A stretch of 64,000 nt of DNA from Tamaricihabitans halophyticus (GTDB taxonomy: Bacteria; Actinomycetota; Actinomycetes; Mycobacteriales; Pseudonocardiaceae), in the NCBI RefSeq assembly GCF_004340875.1, contig NZ_SLXQ01000001.1, positions 1,475,094 through 1,539,093 of the forward strand, given 5' to 3'. The notes under the pieces are model-generated. The model ran no database searches, was not told where the DNA came from, and saw only the letters and a list, made by a program, of their open reading frames with translations. This document shows positions 16,647 through 25,576 of the stretch, in pieces. Within the stretch, counting starts at the first letter, position 1. Every line of letters begins with the position of its first letter. The position numbers and the translations under genes are program-made.

Positions 16647-17588
16647 TCAACCGTCGCGTTTGGCCCTGGCCCTGCGCTTGCCTTCGTGCATGCCCTGCAC
16701 CCGGGGAATCGGGATCGCGTGCCCCTCGGCCAGCAGGTCCGCGTCCAACACCTGCGGCGCGGGTAGCTCGGTTTGCCACGGGTCAGCCAGCTTGCCGGCC
16801 GTGCGCACGGTGAAATCGCTGGGATGTACCCGATCCAGCTCTGCCCAGGACACCGGCCAGGACACCGGTGTGCCGGCGCGGACCCGTGGGCTGTAGGTGG
16901 CGACCACCGTGCCGTTACCGGCCCGGGTGGCGTCCAGAAAGACCCGGTCTCCGCGATCGGCGCGCAGATATGCGGTGGTGACCAGGCTCGGGTCAAGGCG
17001 TTCCGCGCGGGCGGCGAGCGCCCTGGTTGCCGCGGCCGCATCGTCGACGGTGGTCTGCTCGTGCACTGGTACGTAGATATGCACGCCTTTGGCGCCACTG
17101 GTTTTCACCGCGCCGGCCAGTCCCGCCTCGGTGAGTGCCTGCCGGACGAGCTGTGCCGCCCGGACCGCGCGGTCGAAGGCATCGGCAGGCGGGTCGATAT
17201 CCAGCACCAGATGTGTCGCATGTGTCCAGTCCGCGGCGCGGACCAGCGCGGGGTGGTACTCGACCGCACGCTGGTTGGCGAACCACAGCAGCGTGCGCCG
17301 GTCGTCGCAGAGCGCGTAGCGCACAGTGCGCTGCGAGGTCGCTGCCCACTGCCGTACCGAGTTGACCCAGGACGGCGTGTACTTCGGCAGGTTCTTCTGC
17401 ATGAAGGGTTCCTGGTCGCGCAGCGCGCGCACGACGGAAAGCGGCCGGCCGCGCAGTTCGCGGATGATCCGCTCGTGCACCGAGTCCAGGTAGTCCACCA
17501 GATCGCGTTTGGTCGCTTCCGCGCCTTCGAACAACGACTGGTCCAGATTGGTCAGCTTGACGCCGTCCCGGGTTTCTTCGGTACCCAT
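16647..17588 (-). CDS. LigD-type polymerase/primase domain protein (NHEJ-related)
   Basis: 313 residues from ATG 17588 (MGTEETRDGVKLTNLDQSLFEGAEATKRDLVDYL). This matches the archaeo-eukaryotic-primase-like polymerase domain of LigD. The catalytic DID motif is at residues 130-132 (LVLDIDPP) and SGAKGVH, for nucleotide binding, is at about 163-169. Actinobacteria often carry it as a separate gene with Ku and ligase elsewhere. It fills in or extends ends in non-homologous end joining. No Ku or ligase gene is nearby. A frame extending to 17957 is antisense-like in composition and rejected. Confidence 0.87.
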   Translation of the reverse strand: MGTEETRDGVKLTNLDQSLFEGAEATKRDLVDYLDSVHERIIRELRGRPLSVVRALRDQEPFMQKNLPKYTPSWVNSVRQWAATSQRTVRYALCDDRRTLLWFANQRAVEYHPALVRAADWTHATHLVLDIDPPADAFDRAVRAAQLVRQALTEAGLAGAVKTSGAKGVHIYVPVHEQTTVDDAAAATRALAARAERLDPSLVTTAYLRADRGDRVFLDATRAGNGTVVATYSPRVRAGTPVSWPVSWAELDRVHPSDFTVRTAGKLADPWQTELPAPQVLDADLLAEGHAIPIPRVQGMHEGKRRARAKRDG

Positions 17589-17635
17589 GTGTTCACTGTT
17601 GTCGTGCGTGCGGGCAAGGTCAACGTCAGGGGTGA

Positions 17636-18508
17636 TCAGCCCGGGTGGGTTGCCATGAAGGCAAGCAGGCGCCGCGCGGTTTCCGCACTGAACTCGCTGG
17701 GCAGCGCGTGGCTGGCAGTCGGGAAGCCCACGGTTGACACGTTCGGGATATGCAAGCGCGCCCTGGCGTTCGCGCGCTTGCTGTTGTGCAATCGGCTGCG
17801 CCCGCCAAGCATCACCAGGGTTGGTACCCGGATCGCGGCGAGCTGGGCGTCGCTGAGCTTCTGCGGCATGGGGGTGGCTCGTTTGCGGTAGTCGCGGAGC
17901 CCGGCGATCTGTAGTTCGCGCAGTGGTGTGGCGGGTTCCGTGCCGCAGCCAGACCATCGCAGAAACCGACGGCGTAGCTCGTCAGAATCTCGCAGCGATA
18001 CGTACACCATGCGGATCAGTGCGGTCGGGGCAAGGCCGGCGAGCGCGCGTGCGGGTTCGATCGCGCTCACCGTGGCCAGCGCGTCCGGGCGATGGATGGC
18101 CTGGTTGAGCGCCAGCCAGCCGCCGTAGGACAGTCCGACCAGATGGACAAGGGGTAGGTCGAGCGTGTCGAGTACCTCGGCCAGCCAGGACGCGTACTCC
18201 GCGCCATTGCGCACTGGTCTGGTTTGGACGCTGAGCCCGGCATCGCCGATCGTGTCCAGTGCTATGACTGGGCGATGATCCCCGAGTAGTCGCACGATCG
18301 AGGCCCAGCTCGGAGCTGCCGAGTTCGCGCCGGGTAGCAGGACAACGGGCATGCCGTCGGGTCGCCCGCTGCGGTAGTACTGGGTCGTGCCGAAACTGGT
18401 TGGCACCGTGTGGGACGTGTAGTCCGGCCACTCCCGCAGCGCTGCCTGGTATGCCGTGCGGTACCGCTGTTCGGCCGCGGCATCGCGAAAACCACCGAGC
18501 TCGGCCAT
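17636..18508 (-). CDS. Alpha/beta hydrolase
   Basis: 290 residues. The nucleophile motif is GLSYG (125-129, Ser127), the oxyanion region LLPGANSAAPSW is near 57-68, and the base histidine is in TASHALPSEFS near the C-terminus. The family includes carboxylic ester hydrolases and proline iminopeptidase-like enzymes; the substrate is unknown. It lies between the LigD polymerase gene (downstream, 47 bases) and the P450 gene (upstream, 65 bases), all on the minus strand. Confidence 0.83.
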   Translation of the reverse strand: MAELGGFRDAAAEQRYRTAYQAALREWPDYTSHTVPTSFGTTQYYRSGRPDGMPVVLLPGANSAAPSWASIVRLLGDHRPVIALDTIGDAGLSVQTRPVRNGAEYASWLAEVLDTLDLPLVHLVGLSYGGWLALNQAIHRPDALATVSAIEPARALAGLAPTALIRMVYVSLRDSDELRRRFLRWSGCGTEPATPLRELQIAGLRDYRKRATPMPQKLSDAQLAAIRVPTLVMLGGRSRLHNSKRANARARLHIPNVSTVGFPTASHALPSEFSAETARRLLAFMATHPG

Positions 18509-18573
18509 CGCACCACCCCGTCGATGAATCTCTCCCGCCGCTGGCGCGAAAGTACCCCATCGCGGAGATTACG

Positions 18574-19764
18574 TCAGCGCAGCACCGGCAGCGCGGTCAA
18601 TCGCCAGGAGCCACCATCGGTGTCCCTGGCCGCGTCCGGCGGCGAGGTCGCTGGCGCCAACTTCGGGAACCGGTCCAGCAACGCGCCGAGCGCCACTTCG
18701 GTCTGCACCCTGGCGATGCTGGCGCCAAGACAGAAATGTGGCCCATGTCCGAACGCGAGATGCGCGCGAGCAGGCCCGGTGCGCCGGATATCGAAGCGAT
18801 CCGGGTCGTCGAATACCCGAGGATCCCGGTTCACGCCCGCGATCGCGGTGCTGACCGGTTGTCCCTTGTCGATGGTGATCCCATCGATATCCACGTCCTC
18901 GGTGGTGAACCTGGGTACGGTCAGCAGGTTCGGCCCGCACCAGCGCAGCATCTCCTCGACAGCCGAGGGCAACAGGTTCGGATCCTGCCGCAGAGCGTCG
19001 AGTTGTTCCGGATGCGCGAACAGTGCGGCAAGTCCATTGAGGATCAGCTGGGTAGGCGTCTGCCCGGCAAGCACCAGATGCCAGACAAGCGAGACGATCT
19101 CGGTATCGCTGAGCCGATCACCGTCGGCCTCCTGCACCCGCACCAGGTCGCCGACCAGATTGTCCGCCGGCTCGGCACGGCTGGCCGCCACCGCGTCCTT
19201 GGCGCCGGCGATGATCCCGGGGATCGCGGCGGCGAACTCCTTGCCCGCACCCGACGCGATATGCGCGCCGTACTCCCGCCAGCGCGGCCAGTCCGCTTCC
19301 GGGATACCGACCAGCGCGCAGATCACGTCCATCGGTAGCGGTCGGGCGAAACCGGGGAACAGGTCCACCGGTTCACTCGCCTCCTGCTTGGCCACCTCGT
19401 CCAGCAGCCGGTGCACCAGCATCGCGATGCGCTCGCGAAACTCGCCCGTCCTGCGTGGCGTGAACGCGGGCGCGACCAGCCGGCGCAGCCGTAAATGGTT
19501 CGGTCCGTCCTGTTCGGACATGGTGCGCAGGTAAGGCAGGCAGTCCTCCGGCACGTCCGGACTTAGGTAGCTGGCCGAGTTGATCTCGAACCGTGGATCG
19601 CCGAGTAGTTCCTTCGCCGGCGCGTAGCGGGTGACCACCCAGAGCGACATCGGGCCGGGCATCCGCAGCTGGGCAACTGGCGCGGCCTCACGTGCCTGTG
19701 CATAAGCCGTGAACGGATCGCGCAGCACCTCGGGATCGGCCAGATCCAGCTCGGGAACGGTCAT
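18574..19764 (-). CDS. Cytochrome P450
   Basis: 396 residues, a soluble bacterial class I P450. The heme-thiolate loop is FGHGPHFCLGASIAR (Cys345). The I-helix is LVLAGQTPTQLI, in which the usual AGxxTT is AGQTPT. The K-helix ExxR is represented by EEMLRW. It needs a ferredoxin and reductase, neither encoded here. It is divergent from a long TetR gene across 96 bases that include a palindrome. The substrate is unknown; regulation by the TetR protein is inferred. Confidence 0.92.
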   Translation of the reverse strand: MTVPELDLADPEVLRDPFTAYAQAREAAPVAQLRMPGPMSLWVVTRYAPAKELLGDPRFEINSASYLSPDVPEDCLPYLRTMSEQDGPNHLRLRRLVAPAFTPRRTGEFRERIAMLVHRLLDEVAKQEASEPVDLFPGFARPLPMDVICALVGIPEADWPRWREYGAHIASGAGKEFAAAIPGIIAGAKDAVAASRAEPADNLVGDLVRVQEADGDRLSDTEIVSLVWHLVLAGQTPTQLILNGLAALFAHPEQLDALRQDPNLLPSAVEEMLRWCGPNLLTVPRFTTEDVDIDGITIDKGQPVSTAIAGVNRDPRVFDDPDRFDIRRTGPARAHLAFGHGPHFCLGASIARVQTEVALGALLDRFPKLAPATSPPDAARDTDGGSWRLTALPVLR

Positions 19765-19795
19765 CGAACCTCCTAGATGGTTATTTCATATGTTC

Positions 19796-19813
19796 TCAAC
19801 ATCTGAATGTTGA
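19796..19813. promoter_or_regulatory. Operator between the P450 and TetR genes
   Basis: TCAACAT-CTGA-ATGTTGA, a perfect 7-4-7 inverted repeat in the divergent promoter region. Confidence 0.7.
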
Positions 19814-19860
19814 CAGTATCCTGATCTCGGACGGGTTGGCAATCTTCGGGACGGAGCAGG

Positions 19861-20919
19861 ATGGCGCGGCTCAGCAGGGTGGAGCAGCAGGAGCGAAACA
19901 AGGCCAAGGTGCTTGCCGCCGCCCGCGCGGAGTTCGCCGAGCGCGGCTACCGGGAGGCGAAGGTCGACGCCATCGCCGAGCGGGCCGAGCTGACCAGGGG
20001 TGCGGTGTACTCCAACTTCCCCGGTAAGCGCGCTTTGTACTTCGCGGTGCTGGCCGAGCTGGCGGCGGAGGTGCCGATCGCCGCGCACGTTCGGCCCGGC
20101 GAAAACCCGGTAGACGCGCTGGGCGCGTTCGCCGGCGCCTGGATGGCCCGGCTGCCGGCATCCGGTTTCGGGGTGGACATGCTCTCCGAGGTGCGCGCCG
20201 AGGAACTGACCAGGCGGCCGTTCACCCAACTGCTGAAGCTGAACGCGCTGGTGTTGAGCCTGGCGCTGGAACATCTCGCGCCGCCCGTATCAATCGCTGA
20301 CGCTCCGCCGCGCCGGTTCGGCCGGCTTGCCGAGACGGTGCTGACCACCTTGTACGGCGCCGGCGAGCTCGCCACCGCGGCGCCCGGTTTCGGTGAGCCG
20401 TTCGACGTGATCAGCGCCTGCGAACGGCTGGCCGGCATGGAGTTGAACGACTGGTGGGCGCCGCCGGAGCAGGTCACCGTGCCGGTGCCGGATGACCTGC
20501 CCTGGTCGGCGCCCGAGATGGTTGATCGGGTCCGTGCCGAGCCGGTTGAACTGGCCGAGGATGGCCTGCTCGCGGTGGTTGGGCTACACCGGCTGGCCGT
20601 GCTCGAGGAGGCGGTACGCGCCGGTGGGCCAGTGACCGCGGTGCTGGTCACCAGTGCGCCAGCGGAGCTGTTGCCGCTGGCCCAGTTGGTTCTCGCGCAG
20701 CTCAGTGGTTGCCTGCGCCAGGCGTTCCCGCGCTCGGCCTGGCCGGCACTGCGGATCGTCTGCGACCAGACCGGCGCGGTGGCCAAGGCGGCTGGGCTCT
20801 CCGCGGTCAGCGATGCCACCGAAGCGGCCGTGCGGATCAGCGGCGGCCGGATCACCGCGCGCGCCGAAGGCCCCGGCGCCTGCCACGCCATCGGCGCCCG
20901 CACCCCCCAACGCCGCTAA
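19861..20919 (+). CDS. TetR family regulator with an unusually long C-terminal region
   Basis: 352 residues, compared with about 190-230 for most TetR proteins. The helix-turn-helix is at residues 15-60 (VLAAARAEFAERGYREAKVDAIAERAELTRGAVYSNFPGKRALYF). After a normal ligand domain, the extra ~140 residues (from about VDRVRAEPVELAEDGLLAVVGLHRLAVLEE) alternate strand- and helix-like segments, with TAVLVTSAPAELLPLAQ and LRIVCDQTGAVAKAAGLSAVSDATEAAVRISGG. That looks like a separate sensor-like domain I cannot name. It probably represses the divergent P450 gene. Confidence 0.85.
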   Translation: MARLSRVEQQERNKAKVLAAARAEFAERGYREAKVDAIAERAELTRGAVYSNFPGKRALYFAVLAELAAEVPIAAHVRPGENPVDALGAFAGAWMARLPASGFGVDMLSEVRAEELTRRPFTQLLKLNALVLSLALEHLAPPVSIADAPPRRFGRLAETVLTTLYGAGELATAAPGFGEPFDVISACERLAGMELNDWWAPPEQVTVPVPDDLPWSAPEMVDRVRAEPVELAEDGLLAVVGLHRLAVLEEAVRAGGPVTAVLVTSAPAELLPLAQLVLAQLSGCLRQAFPRSAWPALRIVCDQTGAVAKAAGLSAVSDATEAAVRISGGRITARAEGPGACHAIGARTPQRR

Positions 20920-20940
20920 CCTTAAAGAACGCGATTACGG
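20914..20940. repeat. Dispersed repeat, AAAGAACGCG variant
   Basis: CTAACCTTAAAGAACGCG followed by ATTACGG, between the converging stops of two TetR genes. Confidence 0.6.
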
Positions 20941-21609
20941 AACGTGATCATCCTCGGCGCGGTCGGCCAGCGCGGCGGCGGTGCCACGGATAAACGCTTG
21001 CAGGCCGTGTTCGAAGGCCTCGTCACCGGTGGTCCGGGCACCTTCCCGGATCGCGGCCAGGATGGGCGCCGACGAGTCCCCGTCGAAAAGCTCGGTCAGG
21101 GCTGTCAGCCGGTCGGCCGTGTCGGCGCTTGGTTCGCGCGGCTTGGCCTGTTCGAGCAGGACAAAGCCATTGATGTACTGGGAAAGCGTGGAGATCGTGC
21201 GCAACCCGAGGCTTGGCGGGAATCCCTGCTTCACCAGTCCGGCGAGCTCCGCGTTGAACATCCGGATCGTCGCCGGGCTGAGCCAGGCCGCTCCGGCGAC
21301 AATGCGCGCTCCATCGCGGTGCGCCAGTAGCGATTGGCGGTAGGCGCGCGAGCGGCGAGCAAGCCAGTCCTGCCACGGTTCGCCGTCCGCGGGTGGGCCC
21401 ATCCCGGCGGCCGTGACGATCGCGTCGGCCATCCCGTCGAGCAGTTCCTGCTTACCGCGAATATGCCAGTACAGCGCGGGCGACTGAACGCCGAGCTCGG
21501 TGGCAAGCCGGCGCACGCTCAACCCGTCCAGCCCGACCTCGTCCAGCAGTCGCAGGGCCGCGTCGATCATCGACTGGCGGGTCACCCCCGGCCGGTTACT
21601 AGCAGGCAT
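20935..21609 (-). CDS. TetR family regulator of the TetR/hydrolase pair (resident copy)
   Basis: 224 residues from ATG 21609. The helix-turn-helix MIDAALRLLDEVGLDGLSVRRLATELGVQSPALYWHIRGKQELLDGMAD and the C-terminal part resemble tetracycline-repressor-like TetR_C proteins. It is clearly homologous to the island regulator at 48461-49093 (shared GLDGLS-RRLATELGVQSPALYWH and HRDGARIV). It is divergent from an alpha/beta hydrolase gene, with two CTTAGC-N3-GCTAAG palindromes between them. Confidence 0.88.
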   Translation of the reverse strand: MPASNRPGVTRQSMIDAALRLLDEVGLDGLSVRRLATELGVQSPALYWHIRGKQELLDGMADAIVTAAGMGPPADGEPWQDWLARRSRAYRQSLLAHRDGARIVAGAAWLSPATIRMFNAELAGLVKQGFPPSLGLRTISTLSQYINGFVLLEQAKPREPSADTADRLTALTELFDGDSSAPILAAIREGARTTGDEAFEHGLQAFIRGTAAALADRAEDDHVP

Positions 21610-21619
21610 CGCCAACTAC

Positions 21620-21655
21620 CTTAGCACTGCTAAGCTGCTCCTTAGCAGTGCTAAG
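21620..21655. promoter_or_regulatory. Two TetR operators between regulator and hydrolase
   Basis: CTTAGCACTGCTAAG (21620-21634) and CTTAGCAGTGCTAAG (21641-21655), 21 bp apart (two helical turns). The plan matches 48406-48452 in the island. Confidence 0.8.
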
Positions 21656-21675
21656 GCGACTGAACGGGAGGCGTC

Positions 21676-22491
21676 ATGGGGATGATCAGTTCGGCGGATG
21701 GGACAGATATCCGCTGGTACGACGAAGGGCGCGGGCCAGCCGTGTTGATCGTTGGGCCCGGAATGGACGACGGCAGCCGGACCAAGAAACTCGCCGGCAT
21801 CCTCGCAAGGCGTTTCCGGGTGCTGCGGTTGCGCCGCCGCCAGTACCGGATGGACCTGAAATCCCGTGGACCGAGCACGATCGCCGATGAAGTGGCCGAT
21901 GTGTGCGCGGTCGCCGGGGAGGTAGCGGAGCCGTTGGTCATCTACGGCCATTCGTCCGGTGGTGTGGTCGCACTCGAAGCGCTCGCGGCGTCCCCGACAT
22001 CGTTCGCGGGTGCGGTGATCTACGAACCGGCCGCGGTGACCGAACTGCCGATCGCGGGCGAGCAAGGCTGGGTTGTCAGCCGTGCCCGCGCCGCACTCCG
22101 GGCGGGTAAGGTCGGTGCGGCACTGAGGGTGTTTATGCGGGAAAGTGCCGGGACACCAGCGTGGCAAGCGTGGGTTGGTGGCTGCCTGGTCCCGCTGACA
22201 CCGCGCTACCGCAGGCTCATCCCCGCGCAGATCGATGACCTCGAAGCACTGCACCAGCTCGGCAATCGCCTGGACGTCTACGCCAAGATCACTACGCCCA
22301 CATTGCTACTCGAAGGCGATCGCAGTCCGAGGCACCTCATCGACCGGCAGACCGCCATCGAGCAGGCAATGCCACGTACCGAGCGCGTTGTCATGCCCGG
22401 TCGCGACCATGGCGCGGACCTCAAGGACACCAGCCGGGTCGCCAGCATCATCGAGACCTTCGCCAACAAGTGTTTCCCGGCAGCCAGTTAG
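21676..22491 (+). CDS. Alpha/beta hydrolase controlled by a divergent TetR
   Basis: 271 residues. The nucleophile motif is GHSSG (91-95, Ser93) and the base histidine is in GRDHGADLKD near the C-terminus. The start MGMISSADGTDIRWYDEGRGPAVLIVGPGMDDGS is strongly similar to the island hydrolase at 47601-48395. GGGAGG precedes ATG 21676. The substrate is unknown; the inducible pairing suggests defence against, or use of, an ester or lactone. Confidence 0.87.
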   Translation: MGMISSADGTDIRWYDEGRGPAVLIVGPGMDDGSRTKKLAGILARRFRVLRLRRRQYRMDLKSRGPSTIADEVADVCAVAGEVAEPLVIYGHSSGGVVALEALAASPTSFAGAVIYEPAAVTELPIAGEQGWVVSRARAALRAGKVGAALRVFMRESAGTPAWQAWVGGCLVPLTPRYRRLIPAQIDDLEALHQLGNRLDVYAKITTPTLLLEGDRSPRHLIDRQTAIEQAMPRTERVVMPGRDHGADLKDTSRVASIIETFANKCFPAAS

Positions 22492-22499
22492 CCCCGTCG

Positions 22500-22865
22500 C
22501 TAGCTCGGCACCCGGTCCAGGAACCCGAGCACCTGGTTCAGCCGGCCATCCGCGTCCACGGTCGCGACATCGAACCCAACGACTGGCGCCGGGCCTTCCT
22601 CGGGACCAAGCTCCCAGGTGAACCGGAACTGCTCGTGGTGCCCATCCACCGCGCCGACCAACCGGAAGCTCATCCCGGGGAACTGCTCCTGCGCGCCGGC
22701 GATCGTCGCATCGATCGCCGCACGTCCCCGCGCGGTCCCCAGCGGATCGCAGTACACCGCGTCGGCCGACCACAACGCGTCGATTGCCTTGCGCCGCAGC
22801 TGTGGATCGGTCTCGTTCCACACCGCGACGTACTGCTTGGCGAGGTCATCAAACGTGGCACTCAT
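22500..22865 (-). CDS. SnoaL-like / NTF2-fold protein
   Basis: 121 residues from ATG 22865 with GAGGAG six bases upstream. The pattern matches SnoaL-like proteins: FDDLAKQYVAVWNETDPQLRRKAIDALWSADAVYCDPLGTARGRAAIDATIAG, then FRLVGAVDGHHEQFRFTWELG and VVGFDVATVDADGRLNQVLGFLDRVP. A longer in-frame extension to 23348 has shadow-like composition and is rejected. The function is unknown. It may be an isomerase or a binding protein. Confidence 0.83.
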   Translation of the reverse strand: MSATFDDLAKQYVAVWNETDPQLRRKAIDALWSADAVYCDPLGTARGRAAIDATIAGAQEQFPGMSFRLVGAVDGHHEQFRFTWELGPEEGPAPVVGFDVATVDADGRLNQVLGFLDRVPS

Positions 22866-23087
22866 GGGAAACTCCTCAGCTCTTGGTGGTGACAGCAGCC
22901 ATGGTTGACGCCAACGCGCAGCTGGTCGATGACCTCGGAGGTGATGGTCGGCCGGCACGGTCAGCGCCGCTTCCGGAAATTTCCCAAAAAAGTTTCGCGG
23001 GATTGTCGAATCGCGGGCCGTATCCGCGACGGGTAGGTAACGGCTCCTCGGAAAACGGAGGGGCGGCCCACTGACAAGGAGTATCCA

Positions 23088-23504
23088 ATGCGGTTCATGG
23101 TGATGATCAAGTCCGACGAGACCACTGAAGCCGGCACGATGCCGACCGAAGCGGAACTGGCCGAGATGGGCGCATACAACGAGGAGCTGGTCAAGGCCGG
23201 TGTGATGCTCGCCGGCGAGGGACTGCACCCGTCGAGCAAGGGCGCCAAGGTCAAGTTCAGCGGCGGCAAGCCGAGCGTGCTCGACGGGCCGTTCACCGAA
23301 GCGAAAGAGCTGGTCGCCGGCTTCTGGCTGATCCAGGTCAGCTCGCACGAAGAGGCGATCGAATGGGTCAAGCGCTGCCCGGTCCGCGAGGGGGAGATCG
23401 AGATCCGCCGGGTTTTCGAGGAGGACGACTTCGGCGCCGAGTTCACCCCCGAACTGCGGGCGAAAGAGGCCGAGCTGCGCGAGGAGATCGGCAAGCAGCA
23501 GTAG
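23088..23504 (+). CDS. YCII-related (DGPF) domain protein
   Basis: 138 residues. MRFMVMIKSDETTEAG and the DGPFTEAKELVAGFWLIQVSSHEEAIEWVKRCP motif are the YciI/DGPF family signature. The C-terminal ~25 residues are a charged helix (LRAKEAELREEIGKQQ). These small dimeric proteins often sit beside ECF sigma factor genes, but none is adjacent here. AAGGAG precedes the ATG. The biochemical role of the family is poorly known. Confidence 0.87.
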   Translation: MRFMVMIKSDETTEAGTMPTEAELAEMGAYNEELVKAGVMLAGEGLHPSSKGAKVKFSGGKPSVLDGPFTEAKELVAGFWLIQVSSHEEAIEWVKRCPVREGEIEIRRVFEEDDFGAEFTPELRAKEAELREEIGKQQ

Positions 23505-23532
23505 AACCGTCTACCGCTGGAGCGGGGTGAAC

Positions 23533-24303
23533 TCAGAGCGGGCGGAGTTCTGGGCGCTTCGCCGCCCGACCATCCCCCGAGGAACGGCCGCGGATTCGCC
23601 GGCCCAGCCACGGGCCGGCGAACGCGCCAACCCAGCGCAGCTCCGCGCGCGCCGCCTGCCAGCGGTTCGGCGGTGGTAGCGGTGGCAACGGTTCGGTCCA
23701 CGACGCGTCGCTGTCCGGCAGCTCGAGGGCGTGTGCCATGGCCGCCGCGATCCGGGCATGCCCGAGCGGGTTCGCGTGCAACCGATCGGCGCTCCAGATC
23801 CGCGCGTCGGTGGTGATCGGATGGCTGAACGTGTCCACCACGGCCACCCCGTACGACTGAGCGGCCGCGGCGATCCGCGCGTTCAGCTCGATCACCCTGG
23901 GCAGCAGCGGACGGGCGATCGGCACGATCTTGCCGATATCCGGGTAGGTCAGCGTCACCACCCTGGCGCCGATCCCGGTCAGCGCGGCGAACATCGCGGA
24001 CAGTTCGGCGACCACCTGCTCCGCGTCGAACCGCCTGCGCAGCAGGTCATTCATCCCGCCGACCACGGTCGCCAGATCGGGCCGCAGCGCGACCGCGCGG
24101 TCCAGCTGGCCCTGGCGAATCTGACCGGCCAGCTTGCCGCGCACCGCCAGGTTGGCGTACTGGAAATCCGGATTGTGCTGGCTCAGCTGCTCGGCCAACC
24201 GGTCCGCCCAGCCCCGGTATCCAATCGAGTCGTCCCCGTCGTTGAGCCCCTCGGTCTGGCTGTCGCCGAGCGCGACGTACCGGCTGAACCGCTGCTGCAC
24301 CAT
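23533..24303 (-). CDS. SGNH/GDSL family hydrolase (esterase-like)
   Basis: 256 residues from ATG 24303. Block I is YVALGDSQTEGLND (Ser about residue 13), block II NLAVRGKLAG, block III GGMNDLLR, and block V has the Asp-His pair in DRLHANPLGH. There is no signal peptide, so it probably acts in the cytoplasm on acyl esters. The C-terminal ~60 residues are Pro/Arg rich and may be a disordered tail. Confidence 0.87.
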   Translation of the reverse strand: MVQQRFSRYVALGDSQTEGLNDGDDSIGYRGWADRLAEQLSQHNPDFQYANLAVRGKLAGQIRQGQLDRAVALRPDLATVVGGMNDLLRRRFDAEQVVAELSAMFAALTGIGARVVTLTYPDIGKIVPIARPLLPRVIELNARIAAAAQSYGVAVVDTFSHPITTDARIWSADRLHANPLGHARIAAAMAHALELPDSDASWTEPLPPLPPPNRWQAARAELRWVGAFAGPWLGRRIRGRSSGDGRAAKRPELRPL

Positions 24304-24406
24304 CACGCCCTTTCCTGGCGAACGCTGATCAAATCCAGCCTACGCAACAGCGCGTGATGTTAGGTTCCTCCCGGTTCGTCGTAGGCGCTTGTGGAGGCCA
24401 TCGCTC

Positions 24407-24793
24407 ATGCTGAAGTCGCCACCCTGGTGGTGCATCGGGCTGCTGGTAGCCGGATTCTTCGCCATCATCGGCGGGCGTGGCTTCGCGTTCCCGGTGCCCG
24501 CGTGGTCCGCGATCGGTGGGTTTGCCCTGCTCGCGCTCGGAGTGGTGGCGATCTACCGGCGCATGCTCACCGGCAAGCTCGAGGGTGGCAAGACCGGCAC
24601 CTGGAACGCGCGCAATCTCGGATTAACCGTCGGGTGGATTGCCGCGGTGTATGCGGCGATGTGGGTGACCGAAACGCTGCTTCGCGACTCGCTTGGTGAC
24701 GGGATGGCGGGGCTGGTCGCCGCCGTGCCGGCCACCGCGCTGTTCGCCGGCTACCTTGGCTGGGCGCTGCGTATCCAGTACGGCCGGCGCTGA
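24407..24793 (+). CDS. Small integral membrane protein, hypothetical
   Basis: 128 residues from ATG 24407 with GGAGG at 24392-24396. Four hydrophobic segments can be seen (about 8-25, 31-50, 70-90, 100-120), separated by a KLEGGKTGTWNARN loop. The family is not recognised and no catalytic residues stand out. It is divergent from the SGNH hydrolase gene. Confidence 0.65.
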   Translation: MLKSPPWWCIGLLVAGFFAIIGGRGFAFPVPAWSAIGGFALLALGVVAIYRRMLTGKLEGGKTGTWNARNLGLTVGWIAAVYAAMWVTETLLRDSLGDGMAGLVAAVPATALFAGYLGWALRIQYGRR

Positions 24794-24846
24794 CAAACGA
24801 ACTGGCCGCGAGACCCGTCGGCCTCGCGACCAGTTCGGCTGACCAA

Positions 24847-25419
24847 CTACTCGGCCGCGGCTGCCTCTGCCTCCGCGATCAGTTCCTTGGCCTTGGCTTC
24901 CGACTCGTCGTAGCGATCGGGGTAGGCCGAGCGCTGCACGCTCTGCGCCACCTCGCCAGCGGTCCAGTCGGGGTTGTTCTCGGCGTTCGGGATCGCCTGG
25001 TCGAGGTAGGCGTTCGTGGCGTACACCGGATCCATGATCTCCTCCGGGGTGCCCCAGCCCTGGCTGGGCCGCTGCTGGAATACCCCGAGCGAGTCACTGT
25101 GCCCGCAGTCCAGGTTGTTCATATGCGACTCGACCCAGCCGGCTTCGAACGCGGAAAGCATCACCCGGTCGTCCGCGCCGCGTTCGGTGGCGACGTCGTA
25201 AACGATCTTGATGATTTCCGGATCGTGCTCGGATGGAATGGTGTCGCATTCCAGGACCATGCTGTCGGTCGCCATACTCATCGGAATATGCGTACCCGGC
25301 GCGAGCGGGCTGCCGCTTTCCGTGGACTCGGCACTTGCCAGTGAGCTGGAAAGACCGATCGCCATTAAGGCACCGGCCGAGACGGCCAGCGCGCGCATGC
25401 TTGCCCTCTTAGCGTGCAC
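24847..25419 (-). CDS. Secreted transglycosylase-like (lysozyme-fold) protein
   Basis: 190 residues. The GTG start at 25419 has AAAGGAA six bases upstream. A signal peptide (basic start, hydrophobic ALAVSAGALMAIGLSSSLASA) predicts cleavage after ASA at about residue 30. The mature part has AFEAGWVESHMNNLDCGHSDSLGVFQQRPSQGWGTPEEIMDPVYATNAYLDQA, as in lytic-transglycosylase-like proteins of actinomycetes. The Glu in WVESHM is the likely catalytic acid and two cysteines may pair. The C-terminus is a charged, Ala/Glu-rich helix. It probably acts on cell-wall peptidoglycan. Confidence 0.75.
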   Translation of the reverse strand: MHAKRASMRALAVSAGALMAIGLSSSLASAESTESGSPLAPGTHIPMSMATDSMVLECDTIPSEHDPEIIKIVYDVATERGADDRVMLSAFEAGWVESHMNNLDCGHSDSLGVFQQRPSQGWGTPEEIMDPVYATNAYLDQAIPNAENNPDWTAGEVAQSVQRSAYPDRYDESEAKAKELIAEAEAAAAE

Positions 25420-25576
25420 GTTTTGTTCCTTTCGGGTCGCCGCCCCTATGCAGGGAGCGCCGAATGGGCGCAGGAGCGGGTGCCCGAGATCGTAGAAAGT
25501 AGTTCTTCAAAGGATCTGCAATTCCACTCGGAAGTGCTCACCCGTTTGGGCTAAAGCCGCCGCAGTTGACCAGCGG

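Noticed and set aside
22866..23348. Upstream extension of the SnoaL-like gene
   Set aside because: Antisense of the YCII gene; ATG 22865 has a good ribosome site.
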